DNA of 64,000 bases from SG-bin7 sp964498095 (GCA_964498095.1 CAZCFY010000017.1:15323-79322); one strand, 5' to 3'. Positions 45,050 through 54,986 are shown, numbered from the stretch's first letter. Notes: generated from the sequence alone by a model not told the origin. A program made the numbers and translations.

Positions 45050-45911
45050 TTTTTACCAGATTTCTTAGGTAGGTACCGTAACTACAGTTTGGGAATTTTT
45101 CAGCAAGTTCGGTAAATTTCTTTTGATCGATAAAACCCATAAAGAGCGCTATTTCTTCTAGGCAGGCAATTTTTAAGCCCTGTCTTAACTCGATCGTTTG
45201 GACGAATTGCGCCGCTGCCAACATGGATTCGGGAGTACCACTATCAAGCCAGGCAATTCCCCGGCCAAAACATTCCACTTTAAGCTGACCCTTTTCGAGA
45301 TATTTACGGTTTACATCCGTAATCTCGAGCTCACCGCGCGGCGAAGGCTTTAAGTTTTTGGCAATCGACACAACTTGGTTGTCGTAAAAATAAAGCCCCG
45401 TGACCGCCCACTGCGATTTAGGATTCTTGGGCTTTTCTTCTATGCTTATCGCTTTCCCTGTTTTATCAAATTCAACTACCCCATAACGTTCGGGATCATT
45501 AACATGGTAACCAAATACGAGGGCACCCTCTTTTATCGCGGCTGCATCTTTTAAGACTTTAGTCAGCTGATCGCCATAAAAAATATTATCGCCAAGAATT
45601 AAACAGACCGAATCCCCACCGATAAACTTTTCACCAATGATAAACGCCTGCGCGATGCCATCGGGTTTGGGTTGAGCCGCATAAGAAAACTTCATTCCCC
45701 ATTGCGAACCATCGCCAAAAAGATTTTCAATCATCACGATATCACGAGGCGTACTGATAAAAAGTACTTCACGGATCCCTGATAACATTAACATCGAGAG
45801 CGGGTAGTAAATTGTTGGCTTGTCATAAATTGGTAGTAGCTGCTTACTTACGCTTGAAGTCGTCGGATAAAGTCGGGTGCCACTACCCCCAGCCAACAAA
45901 ATTCCCTTCAT
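45033..45911 (-). CDS. rfbA: Glucose-1-phosphate thymidylyltransferase
   Basis: A 292-residue enzyme that makes dTDP-glucose from dTTP and glucose-1-phosphate. It has the nucleotidyltransferase start GILLAGGSGTRLYP, then KQLLPIYDKPTIYYPLSMLM, QPKPDGIAQAF, LGDNIFYGD and the EEKPKNPKS motif. Length and sequence fit RfbA/RmlA closely. The start overlaps rfbB (ATGA). It supplies RfbB, and together they make dTDP-4-keto-6-deoxyglucose for surface sugars; rfbC and rfbD are not in this window. Confidence 0.95.
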   Translation of the reverse strand: MKGILLAGGSGTRLYPTTSSVSKQLLPIYDKPTIYYPLSMLMLSGIREVLFISTPRDIVMIENLFGDGSQWGMKFSYAAQPKPDGIAQAFIIGEKFIGGDSVCLILGDNIFYGDQLTKVLKDAAAIKEGALVFGYHVNDPERYGVVEFDKTGKAISIEEKPKNPKSQWAVTGLYFYDNQVVSIAKNLKPSPRGELEITDVNRKYLEKGQLKVECFGRGIAWLDSGTPESMLAAAQFVQTIELRQGLKIACLEEIALFMGFIDQKKFTELAEKFPNCSYGTYLRNLVKTSFRN

Positions 45912-46933
45912 GCGTTTTTACCCATCACTTGTTTCATCCACTCTTGATTGCTTAAATACCATTGAATAGTTTCTCGCAACCCTTCTTCAAAAGTATATTT
46001 GCGTTTAAAACCAAGCTCCCGCGTCGCCTTCGAGTCATCGATAGCATATCGCCAGTCGTGACCAAGACGGTCGGTGACGAAAGAAATAAGTTCGCTATAT
46101 TTTTTACCAGCCGAGCGCGGCTGAAGAGCGTCCATTTCCTTACAAATACTTTTTACGACATCCAAATTATTACGTTCTGCATTGCCGCCAAAACAATAAG
46201 TTTCGCCTGGTTTTCCTTTTTCGATGGCCAACCAAATTCCGCGGCAATGATCTTCGACCTGAATCCAATCCCGAATGTTTCCGCCGTTTCCATAAACAGG
46301 AAGGGGTTTTTCGGCCAGAGCACAACGAATCATCGTGGGAATTAATTTCTCCGGATATTGGTAAGGCCCATAATTGTTACTGCAATTAGTAGTAATTGTT
46401 GGCAGCCCAAATGTGTGATGCCAAGCTCTCACAAGGTGATCGGCTCCCGCTTTACTTGCGGAGTAAGGTGAGTTCGGAGCATAAGCCATGGTTTCCGAAA
46501 ATTTTCCTGTCTCTCCCAGCGCGCCGTAAACTTCGTCAGTTGAAACTTGCAGGTAACGAAAAGATTTCTTTGCATTATCAGAAAGAGTTTTCCAATAAGC
46601 TAACGAGCATTCCAATAAATTATACGTGCCCAAAACATTTGTCGTAATAAAAACGGCGGGCCCCTCGATGGAACGGTCCACATGGGATTCAGCGGCAAAG
46701 TTAAAAACCGCATCGGGCTTAAAATCGTTAACGAGCCGGCTCACGAGTTCCTTATCGCCAATATCGCCCTTTATGAATTCAAAAGAGCCTGACCCTTGAA
46801 TTTTTTCTAAATTTTCTTTGTGGCCCGCATAGGTCATTAGATCTAAAACCGCAACTTTGTGCCCAGCCGCCACGCTTAAACGTACAAAATTAGAACCGAT
46901 AAAACCGGCCCCGCCTGTAACTATGATTTTCAT
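45908..46933 (-). CDS. rfbB: dTDP-glucose 4,6-dehydratase
   Basis: A 341-residue extended SDR enzyme. NAD motif GGAGFIGSNFV (7-17), the substrate/catalytic stretch STDEVYG, YxxxK in YSASKAGADH, and the NCSNNYGPYQYPEKLIP segment are all RfbB hallmarks. It turns dTDP-glucose into dTDP-4-keto-6-deoxyglucose. It is first in the rfbBA pair and divergent from ttcA. Confidence 0.95.
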   Translation of the reverse strand: MKIIVTGGAGFIGSNFVRLSVAAGHKVAVLDLMTYAGHKENLEKIQGSGSFEFIKGDIGDKELVSRLVNDFKPDAVFNFAAESHVDRSIEGPAVFITTNVLGTYNLLECSLAYWKTLSDNAKKSFRYLQVSTDEVYGALGETGKFSETMAYAPNSPYSASKAGADHLVRAWHHTFGLPTITTNCSNNYGPYQYPEKLIPTMIRCALAEKPLPVYGNGGNIRDWIQVEDHCRGIWLAIEKGKPGETYCFGGNAERNNLDVVKSICKEMDALQPRSAGKKYSELISFVTDRLGHDWRYAIDDSKATRELGFKRKYTFEEGLRETIQWYLSNQEWMKQVMGKNA

Positions 46934-46958
46934 ATGCGCGCCATCCTAAAGCCTTCAT

Positions 46959-46993
46959 TACCAAAAATCAGCTGCTTCTTTTTGGTAGCTACA
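46959..46993 (+). repeat. Hairpin carrying dispersed repeat copy C
   Basis: TACCAAAAA (46959-46967) pairs with TTTTTGGTA (46979-46987). The 18 bases 46976-46993 equal 24790-24807 in nhaA-end copy A. It lies between the divergent rfbB and ttcA genes. Confidence 0.5.
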
Positions 46994-47022
46994 TTGCATC
47001 AAATTTGGTAAGTACAGCCCCT

Positions 47023-47889
47023 ATGAATCAGTTAGAAATTTTAGCCGAAGTCACAAAACTCATTGGCAACCAAAGCTGCGAAACGACAATTCCACGCCCA
47101 GATCCTGCCCCCGCAACCGATAAAAACAAACCCGGCAAATTAGAAAAACAAATAATTAAAAACGTAGCCCGCGCTATAATAGATTTTAACTTAATCGAGG
47201 ATGGCGACCGCGTTCTAGTTGCCATTTCTGGGGGCAAGGACTCCTGGGTAATGATGTATGTGCTGGAAGAACTGCGCAAACGGGCCCCCATAAAATTTGA
47301 ACTCGTGAATGTAAATATTGATCAAGGTTATCGTGGCTACCGCCAGGACCTCATCGAGGATGTTGTCGAAGAGGGCGGCTACAACTATGCGATGGAAGAA
47401 TTTAACATCGCAGATATCGTCGCCGAAAAGGTAAAACCCGGGGACGTCCCCTGCTCTCTTTGCGCCCGTCTACGGCGCGGAAAGCTCTCTGGTCTTGCCG
47501 AAAAACACGGGTGTAACAAGATAGCCCTTGGGCACCATATGGACGACTTTATCGAAACCGCACTGCTAAATATGTTTTACGTGGGAAAAATCGCAAGTAT
47601 GTCACCAAAACTTTCGACGGACGTACAAAAAATTACGGTCATTCGTCCTCTTATGTATTGCCAAGAAGAGGATATCCGCCGGCTTTGCGTAAAAAAGGGC
47701 TTTCCCATTGTGTGCTGCCAATGCCCTTTAGCTTGCGGCAATAATGACCAACTAGACAGTAAACGCGTTTTTATAAAACGGTTATTAAAAGTTTTAGAAG
47801 CAAAAATTCCCAACATCCGCCAATCACTTCTAACAAGTTTAGGGAATTTAAAACCCAGTCACCTATTAGATAAAAATTTCCACCCATGA
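47023..47889 (+). CDS. ttcA: tRNA 2-thiocytidine biosynthesis protein TtcA
   Basis: A 288-residue PP-loop ATPase that thiolates cytidine 32 of tRNA. The PP-loop is SGGKDS (about 69-74). The iron-sulfur cysteine pair is in CSLCARLRRG, and the family block GHHMDDFIETALLNMFYVG follows. A CCQCPLACG cluster lies near the C-terminus. The ATG at 47023 is chosen over a TTG at 47005; neither has a strong ribosome site. The stop overlaps the next gene (ATGA). Confidence 0.88.
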   Translation: MNQLEILAEVTKLIGNQSCETTIPRPDPAPATDKNKPGKLEKQIIKNVARAIIDFNLIEDGDRVLVAISGGKDSWVMMYVLEELRKRAPIKFELVNVNIDQGYRGYRQDLIEDVVEEGGYNYAMEEFNIADIVAEKVKPGDVPCSLCARLRRGKLSGLAEKHGCNKIALGHHMDDFIETALLNMFYVGKIASMSPKLSTDVQKITVIRPLMYCQEEDIRRLCVKKGFPIVCCQCPLACGNNDQLDSKRVFIKRLLKVLEAKIPNIRQSLLTSLGNLKPSHLLDKNFHP

Positions 47890-48551
47890 GTCTTTGTCTT
47901 ATTGCTACTCCTATAGGTCATCCAAAAGATATTTCCCTGCGCGCCGTCGAATATCTAGGTTCTTGTGACGTGATTATTGGCGAAGAAGAACGCGAGCTCC
48001 AAAAGTTTTTGAAAATTATAAAAGTCGAAGCAAAAGCGACAGAACTTTTAAATGAGCACAGCACCCCCGCCGATTTAAAAAGACTCACGCACTTAGCACG
48101 CGAAAAAAAAGTTGCACTCGTTAGCGATTGTGGCACCCCCGCTTTTTGCGACCCGGGCGCAGATCTCGTCGCCGCGTGCTATAAAGAAAATATCCCGGTC
48201 ACTACTATCCCCGGCGCCTCTTCGGTAATGGCGGCGTTAAGCCTGTCGGGGTTTCCGCTGAAGGAGTTTGTATTTAAAGGATTCCTGTCACAAAAAACTC
48301 CTGAGCGCGCTAAAGAAATCAAAGAACTAAAGTCAGAACAAAAATCAATTGTATTAATGGATACACCTTACCGCCTAGAAAAGCTTATTAGCGAACTCGC
48401 CAATGAGATGCCTGATCGGGAGGCATTTTTAGCCGCCAATACTACACAGCGGGAGGAATGGAGCTTTCGTGGCTCTATTCGCAATTTGTTAGCCTTAGTT
48501 AAAGATAAAAAGGCCGAGTTCGTACTTGTGTTAGGACCTCTCAAGAATTGA
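47886..48551 (+). CDS. RsmI-like SAM-dependent methyltransferase (tetrapyrrole methylase fold)
   Basis: A 221-residue protein starting LCLIATPIGHPKDISLRA, close to the RsmI motif (ATPIGN..D). It has VALVSDCGTPAFCDPGADLV, TTIPGASSVMAALSLSGFP and the MDTPYRLEKLI region. RsmI 2'-O-methylates C1402 of 16S rRNA. This protein is some 60 residues shorter than typical RsmI and lacks its C-terminal extension, so it could be a diverged paralogue. Coupling to ttcA suggests RNA modification. Confidence 0.78.
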   Translation: MSLCLIATPIGHPKDISLRAVEYLGSCDVIIGEEERELQKFLKIIKVEAKATELLNEHSTPADLKRLTHLAREKKVALVSDCGTPAFCDPGADLVAACYKENIPVTTIPGASSVMAALSLSGFPLKEFVFKGFLSQKTPERAKEIKELKSEQKSIVLMDTPYRLEKLISELANEMPDREAFLAANTTQREEWSFRGSIRNLLALVKDKKAEFVLVLGPLKN

Positions 48552-48586
48552 CCTAAACCCCAGATTTCTGCAGACTTTTAATTACT

Positions 48587-49894
48587 ATGATTAAACAAAT
48601 TCTGCAAAAAATTGAATCTAAACAATTTAAAATAGGTATCGTCGGCATGGGTTATGTCGGACTACCTTTGGCAATTAGATTTAACGAATCGGGCTTTAAC
48701 GTCGTCGGTTTTGATATCGACGAAACAAAAGTCGTAAAACTAAATAAAGGCCAAAGTTATATCGCGCATCTTCCCGCCGATCCTATTGCTAAAATGGTAA
48801 AGTCTGGAAGATTCAAGGCGACCACGGATTATTCGGCGTCTGAATCCTGTGACGCTTTAATCATTTGCGTACCCACGCCGCTAACACGTCAACGTGAACC
48901 CGACATGACTTTTATCGTAAACACGATGGAATCATTAAAAGATCACTTACGCGAAGGCCAACTTTTATCTCTAGAAAGTACCACTTATCCCGGTACGACC
49001 GATGAAGTTCTTAAACCCTACATCGACCGAAAAAAGCTAACCATCGGCGAAAATTTCTTTTTAGTATTTAGTCCCGAGCGTGAAGATCCTGGCAATGCAA
49101 ATTTTAACACGCAAACAATTCCAAAGGTTTGCGGCGGCTACACCCAAAACTGCCAAAAGGCGGGAGTGGCGCTTTATAGTTCGGTCATAAATAAAGTTGT
49201 CCCAGTAAGTTCCACGCGCGCGGCCGAAATGACAAAACTTCTTGAAAATATCCACCGCGCCGTCAACATCGGATTGGTCAATGAAATGAAAATGGTTTGT
49301 GATCGCATGGGTCTTGATATTCACGAAATCATTCGGGCCGCTGCAACTAAACCTTTTGGGTTTGTGGCCTATTACCCAGGTCCAGGTCTAGGTGGCCACT
49401 GTATTCCCATTGACCCCTTCTATTTAACTTGGAAAGCGCGGGAATACGGAATTAATACCCGTTTTATCGAGCTTGCCGGGGAAGTAAATACGAATATGCC
49501 TCATTGGGTTGTCGGTAAGGTTACCGAAGCTCTCAATGAACGCGGCAAATCCCTTAAGGGTAGTAAAGTTTTAGTGGTTGGAATTTCGTACAAGAAAAAC
49601 GTCGACGACATGCGGGAATCCCCCTCGGTTGAACTTATGGAAATTCTTCGCCACAAGAAAGCCGAAGTGCAATTTTCTGATTATTACTTCACAAGCTTTC
49701 CTAAAATGCGCGAGCATTCTTTTGACTTAAAGAGCGTAGAAATGACTCCTGAGTCCTTAAAGAAGTTTGACTGTGTCTTAATAGCCACAAATCATGACAA
49801 ATTTGACTATCAGATGATCAAGGAACATGCACAATTGATCATCGATACGCGCGGAGTATATCAAGAGCCGTCGCCGAAAATCGTTAAGGCTTGA
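48587..49894 (+). CDS. UDP-N-acetylglucosamine 6-dehydrogenase-type nucleotide-sugar dehydrogenase
   Basis: A 435-residue four-electron NAD-dependent dehydrogenase of the WbpA/TviB branch. NAD motif VGMGYVGLPLA (about 20-30), substrate-loop TYPGTTDEVLKP, LENIHRAVNIGLVNE and the catalytic-cysteine motif GPGLGGHCIPIDPFYL are present. A C-terminal UDP-binding domain with KVLVVGISYKKNVDDMRESPS completes it. It makes UDP-uronic acids for capsule or O-antigen, matching rfbA/rfbB nearby. Confidence 0.9.
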   Translation: MIKQILQKIESKQFKIGIVGMGYVGLPLAIRFNESGFNVVGFDIDETKVVKLNKGQSYIAHLPADPIAKMVKSGRFKATTDYSASESCDALIICVPTPLTRQREPDMTFIVNTMESLKDHLREGQLLSLESTTYPGTTDEVLKPYIDRKKLTIGENFFLVFSPEREDPGNANFNTQTIPKVCGGYTQNCQKAGVALYSSVINKVVPVSSTRAAEMTKLLENIHRAVNIGLVNEMKMVCDRMGLDIHEIIRAAATKPFGFVAYYPGPGLGGHCIPIDPFYLTWKAREYGINTRFIELAGEVNTNMPHWVVGKVTEALNERGKSLKGSKVLVVGISYKKNVDDMRESPSVELMEILRHKKAEVQFSDYYFTSFPKMREHSFDLKSVEMTPESLKKFDCVLIATNHDKFDYQMIKEHAQLIIDTRGVYQEPSPKIVKA

Positions 49895-49935
49895 ACTCCT
49901 AAATAGGCCCAGTTAACCTAGAATATCGAGGACTT

Positions 49936-50460
49936 ATGGGCTTTTTATTAAAACAAATTTTCGCGTTTCTAAAATTACTAAATTCCGACACTGGCACAAC
50001 TCAAATCGCTACAGGTATCGCCTGTGGATTTATTTTGGGAATGGCTCCGACGTTTTCGTTACAAACGATCATCGTCATAGTTTTAATGTTTTTCTTTCGC
50101 ATTCAAATTGGTGCGGCGACGCTGTCGGCATTCTTTTTTAAATTTATCGCCTTCTTGCTTGATCCCGTTTTCCATCAAATGGGAATGAAGATTCTTGAGA
50201 TGGATTCGCTCAAGGGAATTTTTACGACCATGTATAACATGCCAATTGTTCCCTTCACTCGATTTAACAATAGTATCGTTATGGGCGCCGGTGTTACGTC
50301 AGTTATTCTCGCGCCTTTTATTTATATCATTGCCACGGCGATGGTAATAAAATATCGCGTCGCCGTCGTGCAGAGATTCCGCCAAACAAAAGCGTGGAAA
50401 GCATTCACTTTAACAACAATTTACCAATGGTATTTGAAATATGACCAACTCTTCGGATAA
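49936..50460 (+). CDS. TIGR03546-type membrane protein
   Basis: A 174-residue protein with three to four hydrophobic helices and the start LLNSDTGTTQIATGIACGFILGMAPT. This resembles DUF2062/TIGR03546, an uncharacterised family of outer-membrane-bearing bacteria that is usually encoded beside TIGR03545. The gene's 3' end overlaps the TIGR03545-like gene by 20 bases, supporting the pairing. Function unknown; inner membrane. Confidence 0.72.
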   Translation: MGFLLKQIFAFLKLLNSDTGTTQIATGIACGFILGMAPTFSLQTIIVIVLMFFFRIQIGAATLSAFFFKFIAFLLDPVFHQMGMKILEMDSLKGIFTTMYNMPIVPFTRFNNSIVMGAGVTSVILAPFIYIIATAMVIKYRVAVVQRFRQTKAWKAFTLTTIYQWYLKYDQLFG

Positions 50461-52345
50461 ACCTAAAAAAGTTAAAGGCCCCATTCGTACCGAGGCGGTC
50501 GTTCCATTTATTATTTTTGCTGTCATCGTCGGAGCTTATTTTTCGATTTTCTTTGATACGCATTTGCGCTGGGGAATTGAAAAAGGCTTAACTTTCGCCA
50601 ATGGCGCCGAAGTAAATGTCGGGTACTTAAAAACAAGTTTTATAAACGCTTCGCTCGATATTGGAAAAATTCAGATTACTAATCCCGATAACCCAAAAGT
50701 AAATACCGCCGAAATCGGTAGTATAAAATTTAAAGCTCTTTGGGACGCACTTCTGCGCGGAAAAATTGTTATTGATGAAGCCTCCATTAATGAAATAATG
50801 ATTTTAACTCCACGCAAAGTTGCGGGCTATGTTCTTCCCAAGCCCGCTCCAAAAAAAGAGCAGCCGGGAATCGCCGAAAAGACGGTTGGTAAAGTCGCCG
50901 ACAAATATGAGGGCAACATTCTTGGTGATCTTGCCACTTCCCTAGAAGGCAAAGGCGAAAAAGACCAAGCGCAAGTTGTCGCTGATAATCTAAAGGCCAA
51001 CGTCAAAGCAAAACAGCTGCAAACAGAACTTAAAGCCAAAGAAGACGAATGGAAAAAGAAGTTTGAATCTTTACCGAAACCCAAAGAGGTCGAAGCTTTA
51101 GTACAACATCTAAAAGAAATTAAATTTAAGGGCTCGGCTCCAGAAATTGTAGCCCAAGCCCAGGATGCGCAAGAGACAATAAAAAAAATTGATACCGCGA
51201 TTAATCAATATAAGTCCACCGGCGGCGAGTTCCAAAGCGACTTTAACAAGTATTCCGCAGAAATCAGTGGCCTAGAAAAATTAGTACAAGAAGATATTAA
51301 CGACCTTAAAACCCGCATGAAGATTCCTAAACTCGATGCTAAAAGCATAGGGATGATGCTATTTGGCGGCGAAATTAATAAAAAGCTCCGCATGGTCGAA
51401 GAGTACAAAGCGAAATACGAAAAGTACATGCCGCCAAAAAGGAAGGAAAGTGCACAAGAACCACAAATCGTTGCGCATGAGCGCGCTAAGGGCCGCACCT
51501 ACCAGTTTGGCCGTCCGAAGGCTTATCCCCTATTCTGGTTAAAGAAGGCGGGAATTAGTTCGCGTGCCACCAACGAAGGTTTCTCTGGTGACGTCCAAGG
51601 GACTTTGCGTGACGTGAGTTCAGATCCAAAAACCTTAGGCACCCCCATTAAATTAGATCTAAAAGGAAATTTCCCGCGCCAACAAATTCTTGGCGTGGTT
51701 GCAAATCTTGCGATCGATCTTTCGGGGCCCGAGTCGGTAGAAACCTTTTCAACTTCCGTGGGCTCTTTCCCCGTGGAGAGCAAAACCTTTTCGGATTCCA
51801 GCGAGCTTAAGTTCGGCTTTCAAAGAGCCAACGCATCCTCCGAAATCAACGGCAAAATTGTTGGTAATCAAATCAATATGGACATGAAAAATAAGTTTCA
51901 GAAAATTGATTACGTCGTTGCCGCCAGCAATAGTTTTGTAAATGATGTGTTTAAATCCGTGGCCGCTGATACACCCATGATTTCACTTAACGCCACAGCC
52001 GAGGGCAATATACTGACTCCTAACATTGGCATAAATTCAAATCTCGCGGAAGCCATCGGCGCCGGCTTCCGCAAGCAAATGGATTTAAAACTTAAAGAAG
52101 CCGAAGCCAAAGCCCGAAAACTTATTGACGATGCCATCGGCAAAGAAAAAGAAAAACTCACCGCGCAGTTTGACGCTCTAAAGGCAAAATATCTAGGGCC
52201 CATCGAAAAACAAAAAGGCGAACTCGAAAAACAAAAGCAGGCGGGCGAAGCAAAGATCGAAGAAAGTAAAAAAGCGCAAACAAAACAGTTAGAAAAAAAG
52301 GGACAGGAAGTCCTCGACGATTTGAAAAAGAAATTTAAATTTTAA
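50441..52345 (+). CDS. TIGR03545-type AsmA-like protein
   Basis: A 634-residue protein with one N-terminal membrane segment (about 20-40) and a large periplasmic part. The segment after the anchor (ALRWG..., INASLDIGKIQITNPDNP, LWDALLRGKIVIDEASIN) is AsmA-like. It is followed by a long Lys/Glu-rich coiled coil (about 140-340), a beta-rich region, and a charged C-terminal coiled coil. The layout fits TIGR03545. Its partner lies just upstream. Relatives of AsmA proteins move lipids to the outer membrane, so envelope lipid transport is a guess. Confidence 0.7.
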   Translation: MTNSSDKPKKVKGPIRTEAVVPFIIFAVIVGAYFSIFFDTHLRWGIEKGLTFANGAEVNVGYLKTSFINASLDIGKIQITNPDNPKVNTAEIGSIKFKALWDALLRGKIVIDEASINEIMILTPRKVAGYVLPKPAPKKEQPGIAEKTVGKVADKYEGNILGDLATSLEGKGEKDQAQVVADNLKANVKAKQLQTELKAKEDEWKKKFESLPKPKEVEALVQHLKEIKFKGSAPEIVAQAQDAQETIKKIDTAINQYKSTGGEFQSDFNKYSAEISGLEKLVQEDINDLKTRMKIPKLDAKSIGMMLFGGEINKKLRMVEEYKAKYEKYMPPKRKESAQEPQIVAHERAKGRTYQFGRPKAYPLFWLKKAGISSRATNEGFSGDVQGTLRDVSSDPKTLGTPIKLDLKGNFPRQQILGVVANLAIDLSGPESVETFSTSVGSFPVESKTFSDSSELKFGFQRANASSEINGKIVGNQINMDMKNKFQKIDYVVAASNSFVNDVFKSVAADTPMISLNATAEGNILTPNIGINSNLAEAIGAGFRKQMDLKLKEAEAKARKLIDDAIGKEKEKLTAQFDALKAKYLGPIEKQKGELEKQKQAGEAKIEESKKAQTKQLEKKGQEVLDDLKKKFKF

Positions 52346-52363
52346 TCCGCAAAGGATGTGCTT

Positions 52364-54850
52364 ATGGAATATTTTAGTAACCCCACAACTCCGTGGTTGA
52401 TGGTACTCCTTCCCATTTTAATTTTAGGATTTTATGGGGCCCCCGCCTGGATTTGGACAATCGTGCTAGCCCCACTCGCCTACTTCTTCGCCCCTTTCTG
52501 GCTGCAGATTATCTTTGTGGTATGGGCCATCCTCTTTAATTTGCCACTGACCCGTCAGCTCCTAATTTCTAATTCCATAATGTGGTTGTTTAAGAAATTA
52601 AACTTTATCCCTTCAATTTCTGAAACCGAACGTACCGCACTCGAGGCTGGCGTTGTTTGGGTCGAAGGCGAACTTTTTAGCGGTAAACCTGATTTTAATA
52701 AAATGATGAACGAACCTTACCCCTCTCTGACAAAAGAGGAGCAAGACTTCATCAAGGGACCGGTCGAAAAACTTTGTCAGATGATTGACGACTGGGATAT
52801 TTGGGAACGCCGCCGCGTACCGGATGAGGCCTGGAGCTTCATTCGCAAGGAAAAATTTCTTGGAATGATTATTCCCAAAGAGTACGGTGGCCTGGGGTTT
52901 TCTGCAATGGCCCATAGCGAAGTACTAATGAAAGTGGCTAGCCGTTCAATGCCTACCGTAATCACCATCATGGTGCCAAATTCTCTTGGCCCGGCAGAAT
53001 TACTAATTCATTACGGGACAGAGGCTCAAAGAAAACGCTATCTACCAAAACTCGCCGTCGGCGAAGACATTCCTTGTTTTGCCCTCACCGAACCCGTCGC
53101 CGGTAGCGACGCTGGATCCATTCAGGCTGATGGTGTTTTATTTAAAGGTAATGACGGCAAAATTTACGTAAAATTAAATTGGAACAAACGCTACATTACT
53201 TTGGCAGCTATTTCCACAGTACTTGGATTAGCTTTCAAACTGCGGGATCCCGAGAATCTCTTGGGCCGCGGCCCTGATTTGGGTATAACTTGCGCCCTCA
53301 TCCCTTCGAACACGCCTGGACTTACAATTGGACGCCGTCACGATCCGTTAGGAGTACCGTTCTACAATTGTCCAACACAGGGAAAGGACGTCGTCGTTCT
53401 CGCCGAAGATGCCATTATTGGCGGTGTCGCCGGCGCTGGTCATGGCTGGAAGATGTTAATGGAATGTCTTGCCGCTGGCCGCGGAATTTCGCTTCCGGCA
53501 CAGGCGATTGGTGCGACAAAACTCATTACAAAAGTTGTTTCGGCCCACGCCACGATTCGCAAACAATTCGGCGTTAATTTAGGAAAGTTTGAAGGTATCG
53601 AAGAACCCCTGGCGCGCATAGGCGGTTACAACTATTTGCTTGAGGCCATGCGCCGCTATACTCTTGGCAGTCTTGATAAAGGAATTAAACCTCCCGTTAT
53701 CACCGCCATCGCTAAATACCAAGCAACAGAGCTTAGCCGCAAAATTGTTAATGATGCGATGGATGTTTTAGGTGGTAATGCTATCTCCCGCGGACCGCGC
53801 AATTTAATCGCGAACCTTTATATCGGCGCTCCAATTAGCATTACAGTTGAAGGCGCGAACATTCTTACTCGCACACTTATGATTTTTGGCCAAGGAGCCA
53901 TGCGCGCGCACCCCTATGCTTTTAAAGAAGTTAACTCGGTTGAAAAAAATGACCTCAAAGGTTTTGACCGCGCGTTCTGGGGACACATTGGCCATATCGT
54001 GCGCAATCTTGTGCGTGCAGTGTTGCTAAGCCTAACTCGGGGTTGGCTAGCTCCCGCACTTACTTATGGCCGAGTCAGCAAATATGTTCGACGCCTTAGC
54101 TGGTGCTCGGCCTCATTTGCTATCATGGCTGATATCGCCATGGGATCCATGGGCGGTAGCTTAAAACTTCGCGAAAAAATCACCGGAAGATTCGCTGATA
54201 TTTTATCTTGGATGTATATCGGCACTTCTGTACTCCGCCGATTTAAAGCGGAAGGCTCACGTAAAGAAGATCTTCCGTTTGTGCACTTCGCTCTTAACCA
54301 CGCACTCTACGAATGCCAAAAAGCTTTTGACGGAATTTTTGCCAATATTAAAGTTCCAGGTCTTACTTGGTTTTTCCGCGGCGTAATTAAACCGTGGTCA
54401 AATTTAAATTCATTAGCCGGCGAACCTTACGATGCGCACACTCATAAAATTGCATCGTTGATTTTGTCAGACACCGACCAACGCCAGCGCTTAACTGAAG
54501 GAATTTTTGTTCCCAATGACCCCAATCAACAATTGGCCCGCTTAGAGCGCGCCTTCCATGCCGTAAAACAAGCTGAAGCCGTTGAAGATAAAATCCGCGC
54601 TGCCATCAAAGCCAAGAAAATGCAGCGGATTAAAGGTCCCAAAGCGATTGCCGCCGCTCTCGAAGCTGGCGTAATTACCAAATCCGAATCTGAAGCTTTA
54701 GCCCAAGCCGAGCTTCTACGTTTGGATGCAATTCAAGTCGATGACTTCTCACAAGAGGAATATCTCACACACTCAAGTCATCAGGGCGGAGCGCGAGCGA
54801 CGGGAATGACTCAAGCGCACGAAACGAACGGCAAGATTACTCATAAATAA
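52364..54850 (+). CDS. fadE: Acyl-CoA dehydrogenase, FadE type
   Basis: An 828-residue acyl-CoA dehydrogenase of the long E. coli FadE type. It has N-terminal membrane helices (about 10-75), an acyl-CoA dehydrogenase core (FLGMIIPKEYGGLGFSAMAH, CFALTEPVAGSDAGS), the probable catalytic Glu in VEGANILTRTLMIFGQGA, and a long C-terminal domain ending near EEYLTHS. It performs the first beta-oxidation step. The ATG at 52364 has AAAGGA upstream; a GTG at 52358 overlaps that site. Two hairpins follow the gene. Confidence 0.92.
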   Translation: MEYFSNPTTPWLMVLLPILILGFYGAPAWIWTIVLAPLAYFFAPFWLQIIFVVWAILFNLPLTRQLLISNSIMWLFKKLNFIPSISETERTALEAGVVWVEGELFSGKPDFNKMMNEPYPSLTKEEQDFIKGPVEKLCQMIDDWDIWERRRVPDEAWSFIRKEKFLGMIIPKEYGGLGFSAMAHSEVLMKVASRSMPTVITIMVPNSLGPAELLIHYGTEAQRKRYLPKLAVGEDIPCFALTEPVAGSDAGSIQADGVLFKGNDGKIYVKLNWNKRYITLAAISTVLGLAFKLRDPENLLGRGPDLGITCALIPSNTPGLTIGRRHDPLGVPFYNCPTQGKDVVVLAEDAIIGGVAGAGHGWKMLMECLAAGRGISLPAQAIGATKLITKVVSAHATIRKQFGVNLGKFEGIEEPLARIGGYNYLLEAMRRYTLGSLDKGIKPPVITAIAKYQATELSRKIVNDAMDVLGGNAISRGPRNLIANLYIGAPISITVEGANILTRTLMIFGQGAMRAHPYAFKEVNSVEKNDLKGFDRAFWGHIGHIVRNLVRAVLLSLTRGWLAPALTYGRVSKYVRRLSWCSASFAIMADIAMGSMGGSLKLREKITGRFADILSWMYIGTSVLRRFKAEGSRKEDLPFVHFALNHALYECQKAFDGIFANIKVPGLTWFFRGVIKPWSNLNSLAGEPYDAHTHKIASLILSDTDQRQRLTEGIFVPNDPNQQLARLERAFHAVKQAEAVEDKIRAAIKAKKMQRIKGPKAIAAALEAGVITKSESEALAQAELLRLDAIQVDDFSQEEYLTHSSHQGGARATGMTQAHETNGKITHK

Positions 54851-54876
54851 TTTCACTTTCTACGCCGGAAGTGAAA
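54851..54876 (+). terminator. Hairpin after fadE
   Basis: TTTCACTTTC (54851-54860) pairs with GGAAGTGAAA (54867-54876) with one wobble pair, across a six-base loop. It begins right after the fadE stop and shares GCCGGAAGT with the palindrome at 57355-57378. Confidence 0.5.
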
Positions 54877-54908
54877 CTCCTGATACAATCAACTAAGAAA
54901 ATAAAATC

Positions 54909-54931
54909 TAGAGGTGGAAGAACCACCTCTA
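54909..54931 (+). promoter_or_regulatory. Perfect 9-bp hairpin upstream of the DPP4-like gene
   Basis: TAGAGGTGG pairs with CCACCTCTA across AAGAA, 56 bases before the next ATG. There is no T-run, so it is less like a terminator than a leader structure or a binding site. Confidence 0.35.
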
Positions 54932-54986
54932 ACGAGTACTGGAATGCCTTGATTTTTTCTTAGACGCCTCTTAGATTTAAAAAACC

